A stretch of DNA of 64,000 nucleotides from Pelodera strongyloides (Eukaryota; Nematoda; Chromadorea; Rhabditida; Rhabditidae). Location of the stretch: contig JAANDG010000305.1 of NCBI GenBank assembly GCA_036852015.1, positions 1-64,000 on the forward strand, read 5' to 3'. Position 1 is the first letter of the stretch, and every line of letters begins with the position of its first letter. The notes beneath the pieces were generated by a model. The model had not been told where the DNA came from. It saw only the letters and a program-made list of their open reading frames with translations, and made no database searches. Positions 14,073-26,276 of this stretch are shown here, one piece after another. The translations under genes and the position numbers were made by a program.

Positions 14073-16384
14073 TTTCGTCGTATTTGTTTGCTGGATGCTT
14101 TTTTGTGTTTTTTTCGTGTTTGTTTGACTTTGTTACTCCTGTTATTCTGGTTTTCCATTGCGTTCTTTGTTGTTTGTATTCTGGTTCTTACGAGTACTTG
14201 CTTTGAATGTTGTGTTATTTTGTTTGTTTTCTTTCATTAATGTTTACTCTTTTCAGACAATGTGATACATGGGTGGTCTGTGGCCGGCCCTTGCCGCTGC
14301 AATTAGGCTTGTCCCGTACCCGTCGGTAAGAATGGAGCTTGTCTAGCTCGGTATGTTTTGTCCTTTGATGTTCTTTTTGTTTAAATTATGTGTAAGATGC
14401 TGTTAGGCTACGTGTGTCTAGCGGTGATTTTTCAGTCCCACGGTTTGTTAAGATTTATGTTCTTAGAACCACTATGCAGCGGAATTGGCCCATGCCTGGA
14501 ATCGGACAGTCGAGCTGTCACCACGTGAGCTTGGGCATGAGATTTGCTATAGCCGTCGCCACATTCTTCTAGATGTATCCTCGCCTAACTGTTATTTTTG
14601 GTATGTTTATGTTGCCTGTCTGACTTCGCATTTACGTCATTCGGCTGATCCTGATTGTCGATTGCCCCAACCAATTCTTTGTTTCATGTTCGTGTTCTTA
14701 GTATTGAGACCACCAGACCCCGTTTGTTTAATTTGGTTTATGTGAACTTATGGATTTTTTCTAGGTTGAAGTTGGACAGCGCTGACAGCCGAAGTGCCCC
14801 CCTCTTTCCTTCGCGTATCACAGATCGCTCTCCTCGGCTGCTCGCTCACTGCGATGTACGATATCAACTTCTACTGGGAGCCGGCCTTTTGATTCTTGGT
14901 ATGTTGCCTTTTGCCCACCTTGATGATCAATGGTCTTTTGGGATTTAGGAAGTTTGTACCGAGCCGAGCCGCTATATCTGACATGTTTATTCTGTTATAT
15001 TTCAGGCAGCCTTCTTCTATCCGGAAGGATAAATCTGCGAGTTCTTCGATAGATATGGGTCGAGTGCACCATATATGTGTTCTCATATGGTGATGGGATG
15101 CCTCTATGATGTTCTCAGTTTCTGGTAAGTGTTTATGTCACGGTTAGTGCGATCAATGTTGAAGGATGTTATCGCTGTTTTTATTCATCGGCTTACCGCT
15201 TGCTACTCTAACCCATTTCATATAAATATAAATTCATCACTCGAGTTAATCTCAACTGGTTTTCCAGTTCCGAGTTCCGATCGAATACACTTATTTTTTA
15301 GACTTGATCGCCGTTTTCTTCCGTCGGACTGAAGATTGTTCGCCTCCTCTTTCAGCAAAGACACGCATCAGTGCTGGGACCGAAGACAGCTCGTACCTTC
15401 ATTCAGTGGATTTTTAATAATGTAAGTTACTGCTTTATTTTTTGGCATTTAAACGTTCGGTGGATCGCAAATTAATTGTTGCCTTTTGCGCAGTTGTTGG
15501 ATAATAAAGCGATAAAGACGTTTTTGTAGTACCCTCAGGTCCTTAACTTGCGGAAATATTTTCCGAATGTGTTCCATGTTTTCTGTTTTCTATCTGTCCG
15601 GTCGTGATTTATGAGTGATTTCAATGTACAAAGCAGCTTCCTTCGTTTCATTAAATTGTGCATTTTAGGCCTTCAATGATCCAGAATCCAGGGCCCACCA
15701 CCCTGCGATAACACTGCGGTTTGCTGCGTTCTAGCTTCACTGTGCTTCGCGCACTTCCACTGCCGATGTGCCTCCACTGCCAACCGAGTGATGATTGTAT
15801 GTTTTGTTCACATTCAGTTTCATATTTATGGTTGCAATCCCAATTTCAGTCCTATGGGATCATGCATAGGCATGTGGCGTTTATCTTCTCTGCCAGGGCT
15901 CCACGTTTTGCCGGTTTTGCGAGAAGAAGGATTTTTAGCAAAAGCAAACTCCGGTTATTTTTAGGATATACGGTATCCTTCCCGCTTCATCCTGCATCTG
16001 GTTTTATTGCTGGAGTTCTCGTCCACATGTTCCTCAACGTGTAGCCCTGCCACTGCACACGTCGGCTGTCGCTTAGCTAAGTCAGCAAAGGGATGTCTTT
16101 TCCCTCTCCTCATAGTTCACCTTAGGCATGCTAGTTTAAATCTGCCAAGAAGAAGGCGGATAGGCCTTCAACATTCTCCATTCGGAATTTGAACACGATT
16201 ACGTTTGTATTCTAAGAATGTTGGAGGTCAACAGGCGAAAAAAACAGTACGCCGAGCAAAAAAAAAGAAAAGAAGATGCTCTTTGTGATTTAAGCTTATT
16301 ATTTTATTCATATTATAAAAATATGATCTATGATCAACCAAAATGAAGGTTGTTCCGGCATTCAACGTTTATATTTGGTATGTG

Positions 16385-16684
16385 ATGGATTTTCCTTTGA
16401 ATTACTCTAAAAACGTTGAAAGCTATGCAATCGGTGAAAAAAGATTTGCCGATGACCGAGCAAAAAATAATGATCGCTCGGTGTACAATTACAATTTCAA
16501 GCTTAATAAAAGATCCATGTGGACAATCAAGTTTTTCATTTATTATGTAATATTGTATGGCCTCTTGGTAGGAATATTTATTAATGAGTATTTTCTGATT
16601 CGTGATCCTTGGATTGCCTTTTGCTTTTCTAGGGTTTGTATCTCTTATAGTTTTAGTACCTATCGATGTAACCGTAATCCTTAA
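16385..16684 (+). CDS. Hypothetical small single-span membrane protein ORF, copy A
   Basis: I do not recognise this protein. From the ATG at 16385 (MDFPLNYSKN) the frame runs 99 codons: a charged first half (NNDRSVYNYNF), then one hydrophobic span around residues 49-66 that contains YYVILYGLLVG. A basic cytoplasmic stretch before a single span ending YGLLVGIF loosely recalls Na+/K+-ATPase beta subunits, but the resemblance is too short to assign. Copy B keeps the frame with a clustered set of substitutions in the span. It lies inside the multi-exon unit just after a possible donor (GTATGT at 16377). It may be a chance ORF or one exon of a decayed gene. Confidence 0.25.
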   Translation: MDFPLNYSKNVESYAIGEKRFADDRAKNNDRSVYNYNFKLNKRSMWTIKFFIYYVILYGLLVGIFINEYFLIRDPWIAFCFSRVCISYSFSTYRCNRNP

Positions 16685-19600
16685 CTCATTTGCGAAATTT
16701 TCATTTTTGTTCATTAGTTATATGATGTTTTTGCCACGCGCACAAATGCCAGCCATCAGGTGTTTACGCAGGTCCTTGGCTTGGGCTGTGTTGCAAAACG
16801 TTTTTTTTTCATCGATATTCCGATATCATATTGGTTTGATGGATGAAGATGAACCAGCGCTTTTTCACTAAGTAGACCGCTTACGCGCATGTCTCATAAT
16901 TCGATTTCTTTTTTTGATTTTAGAACGCGGGCCAAACTTCCTGCATTTATACATAGTCGGTCTGATTTTGCTCTGTCACTTAATTTCTACACAACTCTCT
17001 TCTCGTGATTCTCTTTCGCTTCTTCCTCTCGCCCTCTGGCCCTCGCCAATGCTCGACATCTTGGATTAGATCACCTCGGTGTCGGTTCAGGATCAGCGAC
17101 CAGCTCTCGCTATCCCACAACGGTATTTACATGTTTGGTCTGTCTTTCTGTCTCGTGTAGCTGGAGCCTGACACCTTAGGCCTTCATCCTGCCCAATTGG
17201 TTATATGGTTTGGGATTTGAAGATCAGCATTATATGTATTATGTCATTTTGTTTGATCAGGCTTGGGTATTCTGTCGTTCCGCGTTCACCGCGTGGATAC
17301 TTCTGACCCTGCTGTACCTGCCTCGTTGTTGTGTTTTCTTCAATTTCGACCCCGACGGAGACTACCTGCTTACTCTATTTACGTTGGCCTCCTTAGCTTT
17401 CAACTGGTGCTCTTTAGTGTTTGTTATTTCTCCGCACTACGCCCCGTTGTGTTTATGGCCTTAGTTTCCTTCTTCCCTTTCACTGAAACCGACCAGCTGA
17501 TTCCCCCACAACAACCACCAACTCTATAGTTTACTCTTTAGCTTTCGCGACACCATGTTTGTTTGTTACTAGCATTTTTTCTGCGTTCATTTTTTTTCAA
17601 CGCTGCCTGGGACTCTACACTATCGTGGCTCCTGTTAAATGGTTTTCCAATTTCTTTCTCGTGAGTCGGGTTTTCCTCTCGGAACAACTTTTCAACTTGG
17701 TTCAAAGCGCTGGAGGATAGGACTTCCCCATTTCCACCGATAAGTAAGAAGAAAACCCCGTAGTCTACCTCCCACATTTCTCTTTGTCTTTGACGCTTTC
17801 TCGACCCACTTTATCTGCACACACTGGACTGGCGCACAACTCCTTGCTCAATCTTCTCGGCTCCCAATTTGCATCTGGCCTATGGCCTTTCGAGGAACGC
17901 AATGTTCGAGGTATTTTTGTTTAAACTGCGTTTATCCTTTACTGTATGCTCTAGAATATGAGAATATGCATCAACGCAACGCAACTCGTGGTGTCTTTGG
18001 GTGTGTTTTGCACATGATATTTGCTCATTTACTACTCCTTCAGTGCAAATCAAGTAACGTTTTATGTTTAGGATTACCGTCAGTCCCCATTGTCAATATT
18101 GTCGCTGCAGCTTCTCTCCACTCCTGATATGGTTTCTACCGTCGCCTGTTCTGCACAGACACTTTATTCCTTGATCATCTTCTCTGTCGTGAAAGTCAAC
18201 TTATCTATTATGGTATGTTTTTCTGTTGTTTTACCCTTGCCTTTTCCTCAAGTCATGCGATGATCCTTGCCCAAATTAGTCGATGCATGATGTTTTTAGT
18301 TTGTTTCCTTGACGCTTCAAATTAAATAATACTTACTTCACGATTGATCGGACTATTTCGCGTTCCACCTCGGATAGTTTGTCACCTCCTAGCGTCGGGT
18401 CGCTTCATCGCTCCAGCTTTTTTTCTGCACGTCCTGCTTCTGGCAACATCGTGACCTACACGGAAGTTTATGTTCCTCTGCATGGCGTTTCAAGATTCGC
18501 GTCGGTTGTTTAACTAACGTAAATCTTATCTTGTAGGTCTTCGGGCTAATGTATTACTTTTCTTTGCAAATTAAATAATGTTTGCCTTTTAGGTTGATCG
18601 TTCCGCGCAATCTGTCTTGCTCTACGCTGATGTGAGACGCTGATGTGAGATTATGTGCTCGTCACCTATCTCTACCTCGCCTTGCTTTGATGTTCCCCTG
18701 ATTCCCGCTCGTGTGCAGTCAACTAATGTTATTACGGTACGATATGTTTTTTTAGTTTTACGGGCCTTACTTTGTATTCAAGCTTCACCTATTGTCAGAA
18801 ATCAGATTTATGACTTCATTATCCCTATGTAAATCTCGAAAATATATTGGTAAATCAACTAATTTTTCCTTTTTTTTAGTTGATCAAGATCATGCGCGCT
18901 GTTGGCGGTGTTCGTCTTCTTACACGGTGCTCGTCTCCTACTCCCCATTCCTGATTCCTGTTTCCTGCTCGTCTACAGTCAATATTTTGATTAAGGTATG
19001 TTTATTTACAATTCTATCCTTGCGTCTTCAAGCTCCACATTATGCGTTGCGTGTAAAAGCACTCTGTATATTGCACTCGTAATCTGTTACAATTTTTACA
19101 CTGCTTCTTTACAAACAAACAATCTTTCATTTTTAGATTGAACGCTGGAGCCGTTTTCGATGTTTTTCTACGCTGTCTGTTCATCGTGGTGTCCCTGACA
19201 GTTGCTCTACAGGATGTGTGATTCTCTGCTCATCTGGTGCAGAAGCAGAACCTCCAGAAGACGGTACACTGAGATGTCTTCGCTCAACCTTGTGTTCTAA
19301 TGTAATTTGGGAAAAAACTGAAAGAGATAAGGTGACCCAAAAAGAAGGGTGCCTGGGCCTTCAACGCATTTTCATTGTCTGAGACAATTTAGCTTGAAAT
19401 TTTGATTGTATTCCTGACTGCGTTGGAGGTCCAAAAGAGCAAAAAAGAATGAAAGCTCAAAGTTGAATTTAAATAAAAGATCCATTGTTGGACGCATTGC
19501 CCTCTAATATTTTTTGTCTAACAGCTCTTGTAGTGTCCTATTTATTTAGTTTCATAATTTGAGCTAAAACTTTATTGCAATAGTGATACCTTATTTCGAT

Positions 19601-20110
19601 CGTGACTTTTTATTATTAAGGTAGCGTGTCGGAGTTCCATTGTTCCATATGCTATTTATTTTCTTTGTCCTGATAGTAACACTGAGTGGATCCTTCGTTA
19701 TTTTCCCCTATTTCTTGCGTTTTATGGCGCATGCGCAATATATTTATTACCTTTGTACGGAAAAGCTTCTATCCTGTGGCCAGCTCCTTTTGATTATGCA
19801 GCGCTTTTTTTATCGCAATATGCGACCTTCAGCCGTTTGTTAATATCTATTTTGATGCCGTAAGGCCGTAAGTGCATGGAGATCCTGATCCTGCCAGGTT
19901 CCCGTTTGTCGGTAGATAGTCTGGCCCCGAATGGGGTGCGCTGCGTACGGTGTAGTTGCGGGCACAGCTGTTAGCTGTGTTCGGGTTACATTTGTCGGTA
20001 CGCAGATCATACCGTTGGATCCCCAAGAATCAATTCTTGGTGGAACAGATTTTATTTTTTTAGTCTCTTGGAGACTCTGTACTCTTTGGTGATTTCACAG
20101 GCATTATCAT

Positions 20111-20116
20111 AATAAA
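20111..20116 (+). terminator. Poly(A) signal AATAAA, copy A
   Basis: AATAAA is followed about 15 bases later by a GT-rich tract (TTTGGTGTTTTGTGTGTG), the usual layout of a metazoan cleavage site. The upstream 200 bases hold several short hairpins, such as CCAAGAAT/ATTCTTGG and AGTCTC/GAGACT. The end of the plus-strand multi-exon unit is placed here. Confidence 0.6.
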
Positions 20117-20192
20117 GTTTTCTCTTTGGTGTTTTGTGTGTGTCCGTCCTGTCCGTTCCTAAGTGTTTGTGGTATCGTCCCTTTTCAGGCAG

Positions 20193-20431
20193 CCGCTTCC
20201 CCCGCTGCGCGTTGCTCGCTCCCCCCGCGCTTGCCTTCCCCGCTGCGCGTTGCTCGATCCCCCGCGCTTGCCTTCTCCGCTGCGCGTTGCTCGCTACCCC
20301 GCGCTTGCCTTCCCCACTGCGCGATGCTCGCTACCCCCGCGCTGCCTTCCCCGCTGCGCGTTGCTCGCTCCCCCAGCGCTTGCCTTCCCCGCTGCGCGTT
20401 GCTCGCTCCCCCCGCGCTTTCCTTCCCCGCT
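20193..20431. repeat. GC-rich ~38 bp minisatellite, copy A part 1
   Basis: Tandem units are built from CGCTGCGCGTTGCTCGCTCC and CCCCGCGCTTGCCTTCC. In copy A the array is interrupted after about 240 bp by the 3.6 kb insertion and resumes at 24007. Long stop-free frames in this array are a by-product of a repeat lacking stop codons. Confidence 0.95.
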
Positions 20432-21338
20432 CTGTTAATGTTTTACAAGCTTTTTCCGACAAACTCGGCGTTTTCAAGCTTTTTCCAACTATTCTCCGAG
20501 CTTTTTCCAAGAACATTCTCGGAAAAAGCTAGGAAATCCCGCGCTTCTCGGAAAAAGCTAGGAAAATACTCGGAAAAAGCTTGGGAAAATCTCCCAGCTT
20601 TTTCCGACAAACAACAGAAGTACGCCATACTACAATTGACGCTGGTATGCCGTGCATCTATTTCACAAATATAAAAATAAATTTTCTGTGCGCGCCCGCC
20701 CACCTCGCGGAATATTTTTTCCCTGAAGTTATTAAAGTTTATTTTTTTTATTTTACTTAGTTATTGTGTTAGTATGTTAACTTATTTTAGTACATTGTGG
20801 TGTGTACAACGTATTGTGGCGGTATGGTGTCGGATAAAAGCCGTATTTTCATGCAGGAACAAAAATTAATATCAAACAAACGAGTAATAATTTTACAACA
20901 GAAAACGTGTACCATAGTGCCGAATGTCATCCATACGTTTGCTTATATTGTTTGTACATTCTTGTGCATCTTTCCGTTCGAGTAAGCTATTTATTCCCGA
21001 TATATAATTTGTTTTCAGACATAGTTTAAGAAGAACTGCGAACATGCGGGCTGATGTACTTGTTCGCCTACAACGTGCGATTCCTTCAGCGTTATCTGGC
21101 AGGCAAGATTATCCACCATGTAAGCTTTAACTTTTTTTAACCTTGTTATTCTTCTGGGGATTTTCTGGCTGATTTTCTGTCCAAGTGTAGAAAAATCCGC
21201 CGCATCTTGGGACTACACCACTATTCGAGATTATTTACAACTGGCAGTCACCAGTATAAGTTATCGCCGCGGTCTGTTTTGTTTATTTACTTTGCACTTT
21301 GCATTGACACCTCGCTTGACGCTTTGTTTTGTAGCTAG

Positions 21339-21434
21339 CATTCCTATGATATGGCACTGCTATCGTAAATATTTAGGATAGGTGGGCATTCCTATGATAT
21401 GGCACTGTTATCGTAAATATTTAGGGTAGGTGGG
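21339..21434. repeat. 48 bp direct repeat, two units
   Basis: CATTCCTATGATATGGCACT and the following 28 bases occur twice back to back (21339-21386 and 21387-21434) with two mismatches. Confidence 0.9.
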
Positions 21435-22754
21435 CATCCTTCGAATTAATTGACATCGTGCTAAATAATGGGGTTTCCGTGTATTCCATATGAACATATG
21501 AAAAGGAGGTTGCGACTTTGATAGTGGTCTTTACTTACGGTTCACGGCGGTCACTGCCCTAATTTCACTTTTACCCCTCTTCCACTTTCGAGCTTCGAGC
21601 TGTTCTTTATAGGTTTTCCTTCGAAATTCCTTTACCAGAACCTCGTCTCGTGCTCAGTTTAGGCTTAGAGTAGTTTCTTAAAAGGTTTAAAAAAAAATTT
21701 AGGACTGGAAGACGAAGACTCACGCGTTTTACGTCCATTGCCATGCAGGCTGCACTGCAGGTGCAATGCAGGATGCCATTCTACCCATCTTTCATGCGCC
21801 TCTCCAATTTTCCAATCCAATGTACTAGGTATGTATTATATATGGTAGTATCGAAGTTTTCTATTACGTGTTAGGCTACGCTACCTCATTATTTCAGTCT
21901 TTCTTTGTTACTTCAATGAATAGTGGAATAATTCTATCTATTGTTAGCTTTTAAATATTCTTTACTCGCGGTATCTGCATCTTCCTAGTGTAAGTGCAGA
22001 GGCTGCACAAAAATTTCCCATTTCGCCCCTTTCTTTATTTCCCGGATACGGGATACTAGATACTACCGATACTAGGAGCTGGAGCAAGAGGTGGGACGCG
22101 AGCTAAATGGTCCCTTCTATTCATGTTATTGTATATATCGTAACTAATCTTATGTATTTCAGGACGCGTGCTTCCTACCATGTTCTGGTCCGTCTGGTCG
22201 CGAGCCGTGCGGGAGGCAGGGAGGCGCTGAGCTGGCCTCATCTCGTTACTTATGGAGGTATGCTTATAAAACATTTCTTTCTTCGTATTGTAACTGGCCT
22301 AACTATGTGTTTCCCTCTATCTATACATGCGTTCGTTTTTCTTTCTAGTTGTTAGACATCAGAGGAAGTTTTCCTAAAGGTTAACCGAAAATACGTCGGA
22401 CGCGTTGCCTTTTCAGTCAACGTCTAGTCTACTCTATTTTAGGTAGGTTCAACCGTTCAACTGGTCGCTGAAACTCAATGTCATAGATCCTGGCGGCCTC
22501 CTGTCTGCCCCAATAAACAAGGTAAATAGTTTTCCAATTCTAATTCGTGTTGCTTTTGCCCTTTTCTTGTGTGTCACAATGAAAAGGACAAGTAAATTCC
22601 TTTTAATAGAGTATTCATGTCGCAAGTGCCAACCATCTCGGAAAATGTAAGACCAAAGTGCGCAAGTGTCGCATTTCGTGGAAGGATTATTTTAATTTAA
22701 AGGTATGTTGACAGTGTTGAGGTGAATATTTTTTTCATCACAGTGTCCGGATTT

Positions 22755-22914
22755 TTTGCTACAAATTTAATCGGCGCTCATTCTTATGTATTTATGCGTA
22801 GTGGGATCTAATTGGGGTCTATTTTTTATGCTAACTGATGCTTATTTACATACGACGCATAAAAATGTTGGTGTGCTCGATGCGTTTCAGAAACCGGCCA
22901 GTATTTCGCTTTAA
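22755..22914. mobile_element. MITE family B, partial
   Basis: The right end AAACCGGCCAGTATTTCGCTT followed by TTAA matches the family B ends at 45506 and 62680. The internal part (AATTGGGGTCTA-like) matches the element at 62501-62680. The left terminal repeat is not recognisable. Confidence 0.65.
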
Positions 22915-24006
22915 GAAGAACAAACAAACTTTTTTCGAGATGGTTGGCACTTTCGCGTCCTTTCCGTGCGAACTTGGGACGTAAATACTCTACGAATATT
23001 ATGCTATATTCGCCCTATTTTTTATGTTAAATGTAACTGATTTTAACCATTCCAGGAGTGTACTGTGTAATGTCTACGTTGGTCGGTCTTGCGAAGGGGA
23101 CATGGAAGACCGCGCACCGCGAAGTTTGCATATTCGTGCAGATTCTGGTACTACCTTCTTACCTTCTCCTTTCGCAGTAGAATTCCCCAATTACCTAGAT
23201 TTTAGACGAGACTATATGAAAACTGGTGAGCAGTGCATTCTCTCCCCCAAATTTATTTTTCTGAGTTCCTTTGTTCCTTAGTATTATTTAATTGTTGTAT
23301 ATTTACTTTTAATCTGTTTGATTTGTAGTTATGTTGATAAGCAAGATAAAACATAGTTTACGTAGTAAGTAGCTCGTAGTCCAACATAACACTTGACTAG
23401 ACTTCTGCTTTATACATTTATTTATGTAATTTATGTCGTCCTATACTTATTTTCTTTACTTAGTACTTACTTTAATTACTTTACTTACGTTTTGTGACAG
23501 ATCAGTAAGTTGAATAGAGGCACGCAATCTGCGAATTTTACGACAAAACCTGTATTTTGGGCATAATAATGAGTATGTCGTGTATTGATATAATATAATA
23601 TAGTATTTCATACGTATTATATTCCTAATAATATATTACATTTACATGTATGCGTTTTACACTAGATAAGTAGTTTGTTAATTTAAGTTTGCAGTTTATA
23701 ATCTTATTTGTAAAAAAGTAAACATATTTATTTTATATGCATTTAAAATAAACATTTTTGTGTTTAATTATTCGTTACTATTGTTTTTTGTATGGGCGGC
23801 GGTTTTTGCCGCGGTGCGGCGAGGCGGTGAAAGGTGTATCGTTGTCTGCGCCCTCCTCGACGAGAGAGCATTCCCGAGCTTTTTTCGACAATTCTCCGAC
23901 CTTTTTCCAAGTAGAATTCTAGTGAAAAAAAGCTAAAATTCTACCTTATTTTTTCTCGGTCCTAGCTCGGAGAATTGTCGGAAAAAGCTTGGAAATAAAG
24001 ATCGTA

Positions 24007-24810
24007 GCGCTGCGCGTTGCTCGCTTCCCCCGCGCTGCCTTCCCCGCTGCGCGTTGCTCGCTCCCCCCGCGCTTTCCTTCCCCGCTGCTCGCTTCCCCGC
24101 GCTAGCCTTCCCCGCTGCGCGTTGCTCGCTCCCCGCCCGCGCTTGCCTTCCCCGCTGCGCGTTGCTCGCTCCCCGCCCGCGCTTGCCTTCCCCGCTGCGC
24201 GTTGCTCGTTCCCCCCGCGCTTGCCTTCCCCGCTGCGCGTTGCTCGTTCCCCCCGCGCTTGCCTTCCCCGCTGCGCGATGGTCGCTCCTCCCGCAGCGCA
24301 CTCGCCTTCCCCGCTGCGCGTTGCTCGCTCCCCCCGCGTTGCCTCCCCGCTGCGCGTTGCTCGCTCCCCGCCCGCGCTTGCCTTCCCCGCTGCGCGTTGC
24401 TCGCTCTCCCCGCGTTTGCCTTCCACGCTGCGCGTTGCTCGCTCACCCCGCGCTTGCCTTTCCCGATGCGCGTTGCTCCCCTCGCTCGTAGTCCCCTATC
24501 GCGCTTGGCCTGCCTGCGCTGCTCCATTCGCGCTCCCTTCCTCACCATGCTGTCGCTCCCTTAACGCGCGTCCCTCACTGCCGCGCTCCCCTTCCCCACA
24601 GCGCTGCTCGCTTCCTGCCGCACGCTGCTCCCCTGCGCTCCCCTTCCCCACCGCGCGCTCGCTCCCTGCCGCACGTTGCTCCCCCGCGCTCCCCTTCCCA
24701 ACCGCGCTACTCGCTCCCTGCCGCACGTTGCTCCCCGCGCGTCGTTCTCCTCGCGGTTCGCATCCCCTCTCGCGCGTCACTCCCCCTCGCGCTGGTTTTC
24801 CGAGCTGTCG
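24007..24810. repeat. GC-rich minisatellite, copy A part 2
   Basis: This continues the ~38 bp array to about 24480, then becomes a looser ~50 bp repeat built on CGCTCCCCTTCCCC and TGCCGCACGTTGCTCCC until about 24810. It contains a second copy of units that also precede the insertion, so the insertion was accompanied by array rearrangement. Confidence 0.93.
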
Positions 24811-25451
24811 CTGAGATCATGAACATATTTCCTGGCAAGGAATACACTTCTTGAAGTTGCACTTACATGTGCGTTTATCTAAGCATTTGGGTTGTAGACG
24901 AGATCTCATGCCGATTTTCTTGATACTACTCTTTCGTAGTTATGCTAAGTTACTCGAATTTAGCTAGATGTTTTTATTCCAATTAAAGTTAAACCAACAC
25001 AAAGCCAAACGCTTTAACCGACACAAAACTCAACGTTAAATCTGTTCAGTCTAATTTTAACACCCTTTTGTCTTTCTCAACCTCCTTTTTATAATATTGT
25101 TAAGCATTATCAACCACAAAAACATTCACATCTCAATCATTTATACAAAAATCACATGCAAAATATAAAACACAGGCAATAGATAATGTACGGGCAGAAA
25201 ACTATTCGAGAGTAGTAAATTAAAAAAATGCATGTATTCTACTATATGTGCCAAGCAAATAAAGAAGACTTAATTCATAGGCAACATTTCAAAATAAGAA
25301 TTAAATGTACCAAAAATTTAGTAAAAATAAACAATGGATCGACTAAAAGAAATAAATCAAAAAGCATTATTCAACAACAATTCCAAAAAAATGAGTAAAA
25401 TGATCTGACTTTAACCGGCGAATTTTCATCCAACTCATTTCCGCTAAACCA

Positions 25452-25550
25452 TTAAAGTGGTACCGCACATGGTTTTCAAGCGTATAATGGATTTCAACTT
25501 GTGTTCCATTCTGCGCCTGGGAATATAAACCACGTGCAGTACCTCTTTAA
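25452..25550. mobile_element. MITE family A (copy A)
   Basis: About 99 bp bounded by TTAA, with imperfect terminal inverted repeats: AAAGTGGTACCGCACATGG on the left and CCACGTGCAGTACCTCTTT on the right. No coding capacity. Its twin in copy B is at 42459-42557. Confidence 0.75.
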
Positions 25551-25689
25551 TATATCAATGAAACTTACAAAGTACTCAGCTCTAGTATAATAAACCGGAC
25601 TCCAAGCAAAAGCAAAACTCATTCCAATCAGCATCAGAATAATCAATGAACAATAAAAAGATACCCAAATTACGAAAGGATATTACCAA

Positions 25690-25810
25690 TTAAAGCGGTA
25701 TGACACGTGGTTTGAAACGTATGCCGGAACCGTTTGTATAGACGACGACATAATACACAGCGATGCAGTTCTCCGACATACATTTCAAAAACCACCTACC
25801 ATACCGCTAA
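25690..25810. mobile_element. MITE family A (copy A, second)
   Basis: About 121 bp starting TTAAAGCGGTATGACACGTG and ending CCACCTACCATACCGCTAA. Fragments of the same element lie in inverted orientation at 59735-60045. Twin in copy B at 42697-42816. Confidence 0.8.
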
Positions 25811-26157
25811 ACAGGCAATTCAAAATATATAACAAAATTTGACTAAACTGTGGAGCAAAATATCACTGTTTGAAGAAAGTAGTTCCTGAACAAACATGCA
25901 CCTATTTTATATTTACAGGACAAAATTGGTGGTGCAGAATTGGGAACAAAAATAGCCGAGTAGTTTAGAATCGTTCACTTTAAATGTTAGAATAGCAAGA
26001 ACTTAACGTTGCCTTTTCTTTAAACTGTAGGTAAGTTACCCCTTGCAAAGTTAAATTCAAACACCACATGGGCTCGCATCAAATAAGGTAATTAGGTATA
26101 AGTGATAACGTCTTAAAAGACAACACAATGGCAATAGGAGACAAAAAAAAACACTGT

Positions 26158-26276
26158 TTAAAGTGGTACGACACGTGGTTTATGAAATGCAAGCTAGGCT
26201 AGACTTCTTCCCCACAGAGTGGAACGTGTAGCACTTGTTCAGGAAACATTTACAAACCTGTGTCATACCGCTTTAA
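26158..26276. mobile_element. MITE family A (copy A, third)
   Basis: About 119 bp bounded by TTAA, left end AAGTGGTACGACACGTGGTT and right end AACCTGTGTCATACCGCTT. Twin in copy B at 43163-43281. Confidence 0.8.

Larger units (their letters stand above)
14257..20130 (+). ncRNA. Putative multi-exon non-coding transcription unit, copy A
   Basis: A run of short islands is bordered by consensus splice signals, with donors often GTATGT or GTAAGT and acceptors TTTTAG or TTTCAG. Supported exon models are 14257-14350, 14467-14600, 14765-14898, 15006-15124, 15356-15421, 15669-15796, 18593-18736, 18880-18995 and one from 19137. The unit ends at AATAAA (20111) followed by a GT-rich stretch. No reading frame runs through the exons, so it is probably non-coding. 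Exons from 18343 onward resemble each other: they begin with TTGATC or TTGAAC, and most end near GTCAAC or GTCAATAT. The exon at 18343-18462 has CG instead of AG before it and GA instead of GT after it, while copy B keeps both sites. It might be a decayed coding gene or a small-RNA host gene; I found no convincing C/D box pairs in the introns. Confidence 0.4.
20432..24006. mobile_element. 3.6 kb copy A-specific insertion with AGCTTTTTCC inverted subterminal repeats
   Basis: The insertion splits the minisatellite that is continuous in copy B. Its left flank (20448-20620) has several direct and inverted copies of AAGCTTTTTCCGA and CTCGGAAAAAGCTAGGAAA. Its right flank (23875-23995) ends with the inverse, TTGTCGGAAAAAGCTTGG. 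No transposase ORF is visible. The interior shows exon-like islands with canonical sites, for example from an acceptor at about 21018 to a donor at about 21120 and from an acceptor at about 22162 to a donor at about 22257. It resembles a foldback or MITE-like DNA element that may carry captured exons. A possible CGCT target duplication is too short to be decisive. Confidence 0.6.

Noticed and set aside
14350..19140. Box C/D snoRNAs in introns
   Set aside because: RTGATGA-like words exist (for example at 15788 and 18247), but none has a CTGA box at a proper distance with a closing stem, and they are not conserved between copies.
19860..20095. U4/U5-like snRNA end (AGTCTC hairpin after a T-rich tract)
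   Set aside because: The final hairpin resembles the U4 3' stem, but the 5' domain and Sm site order do not match any spliceosomal RNA I know. It is more simply a 3' UTR with hairpins.
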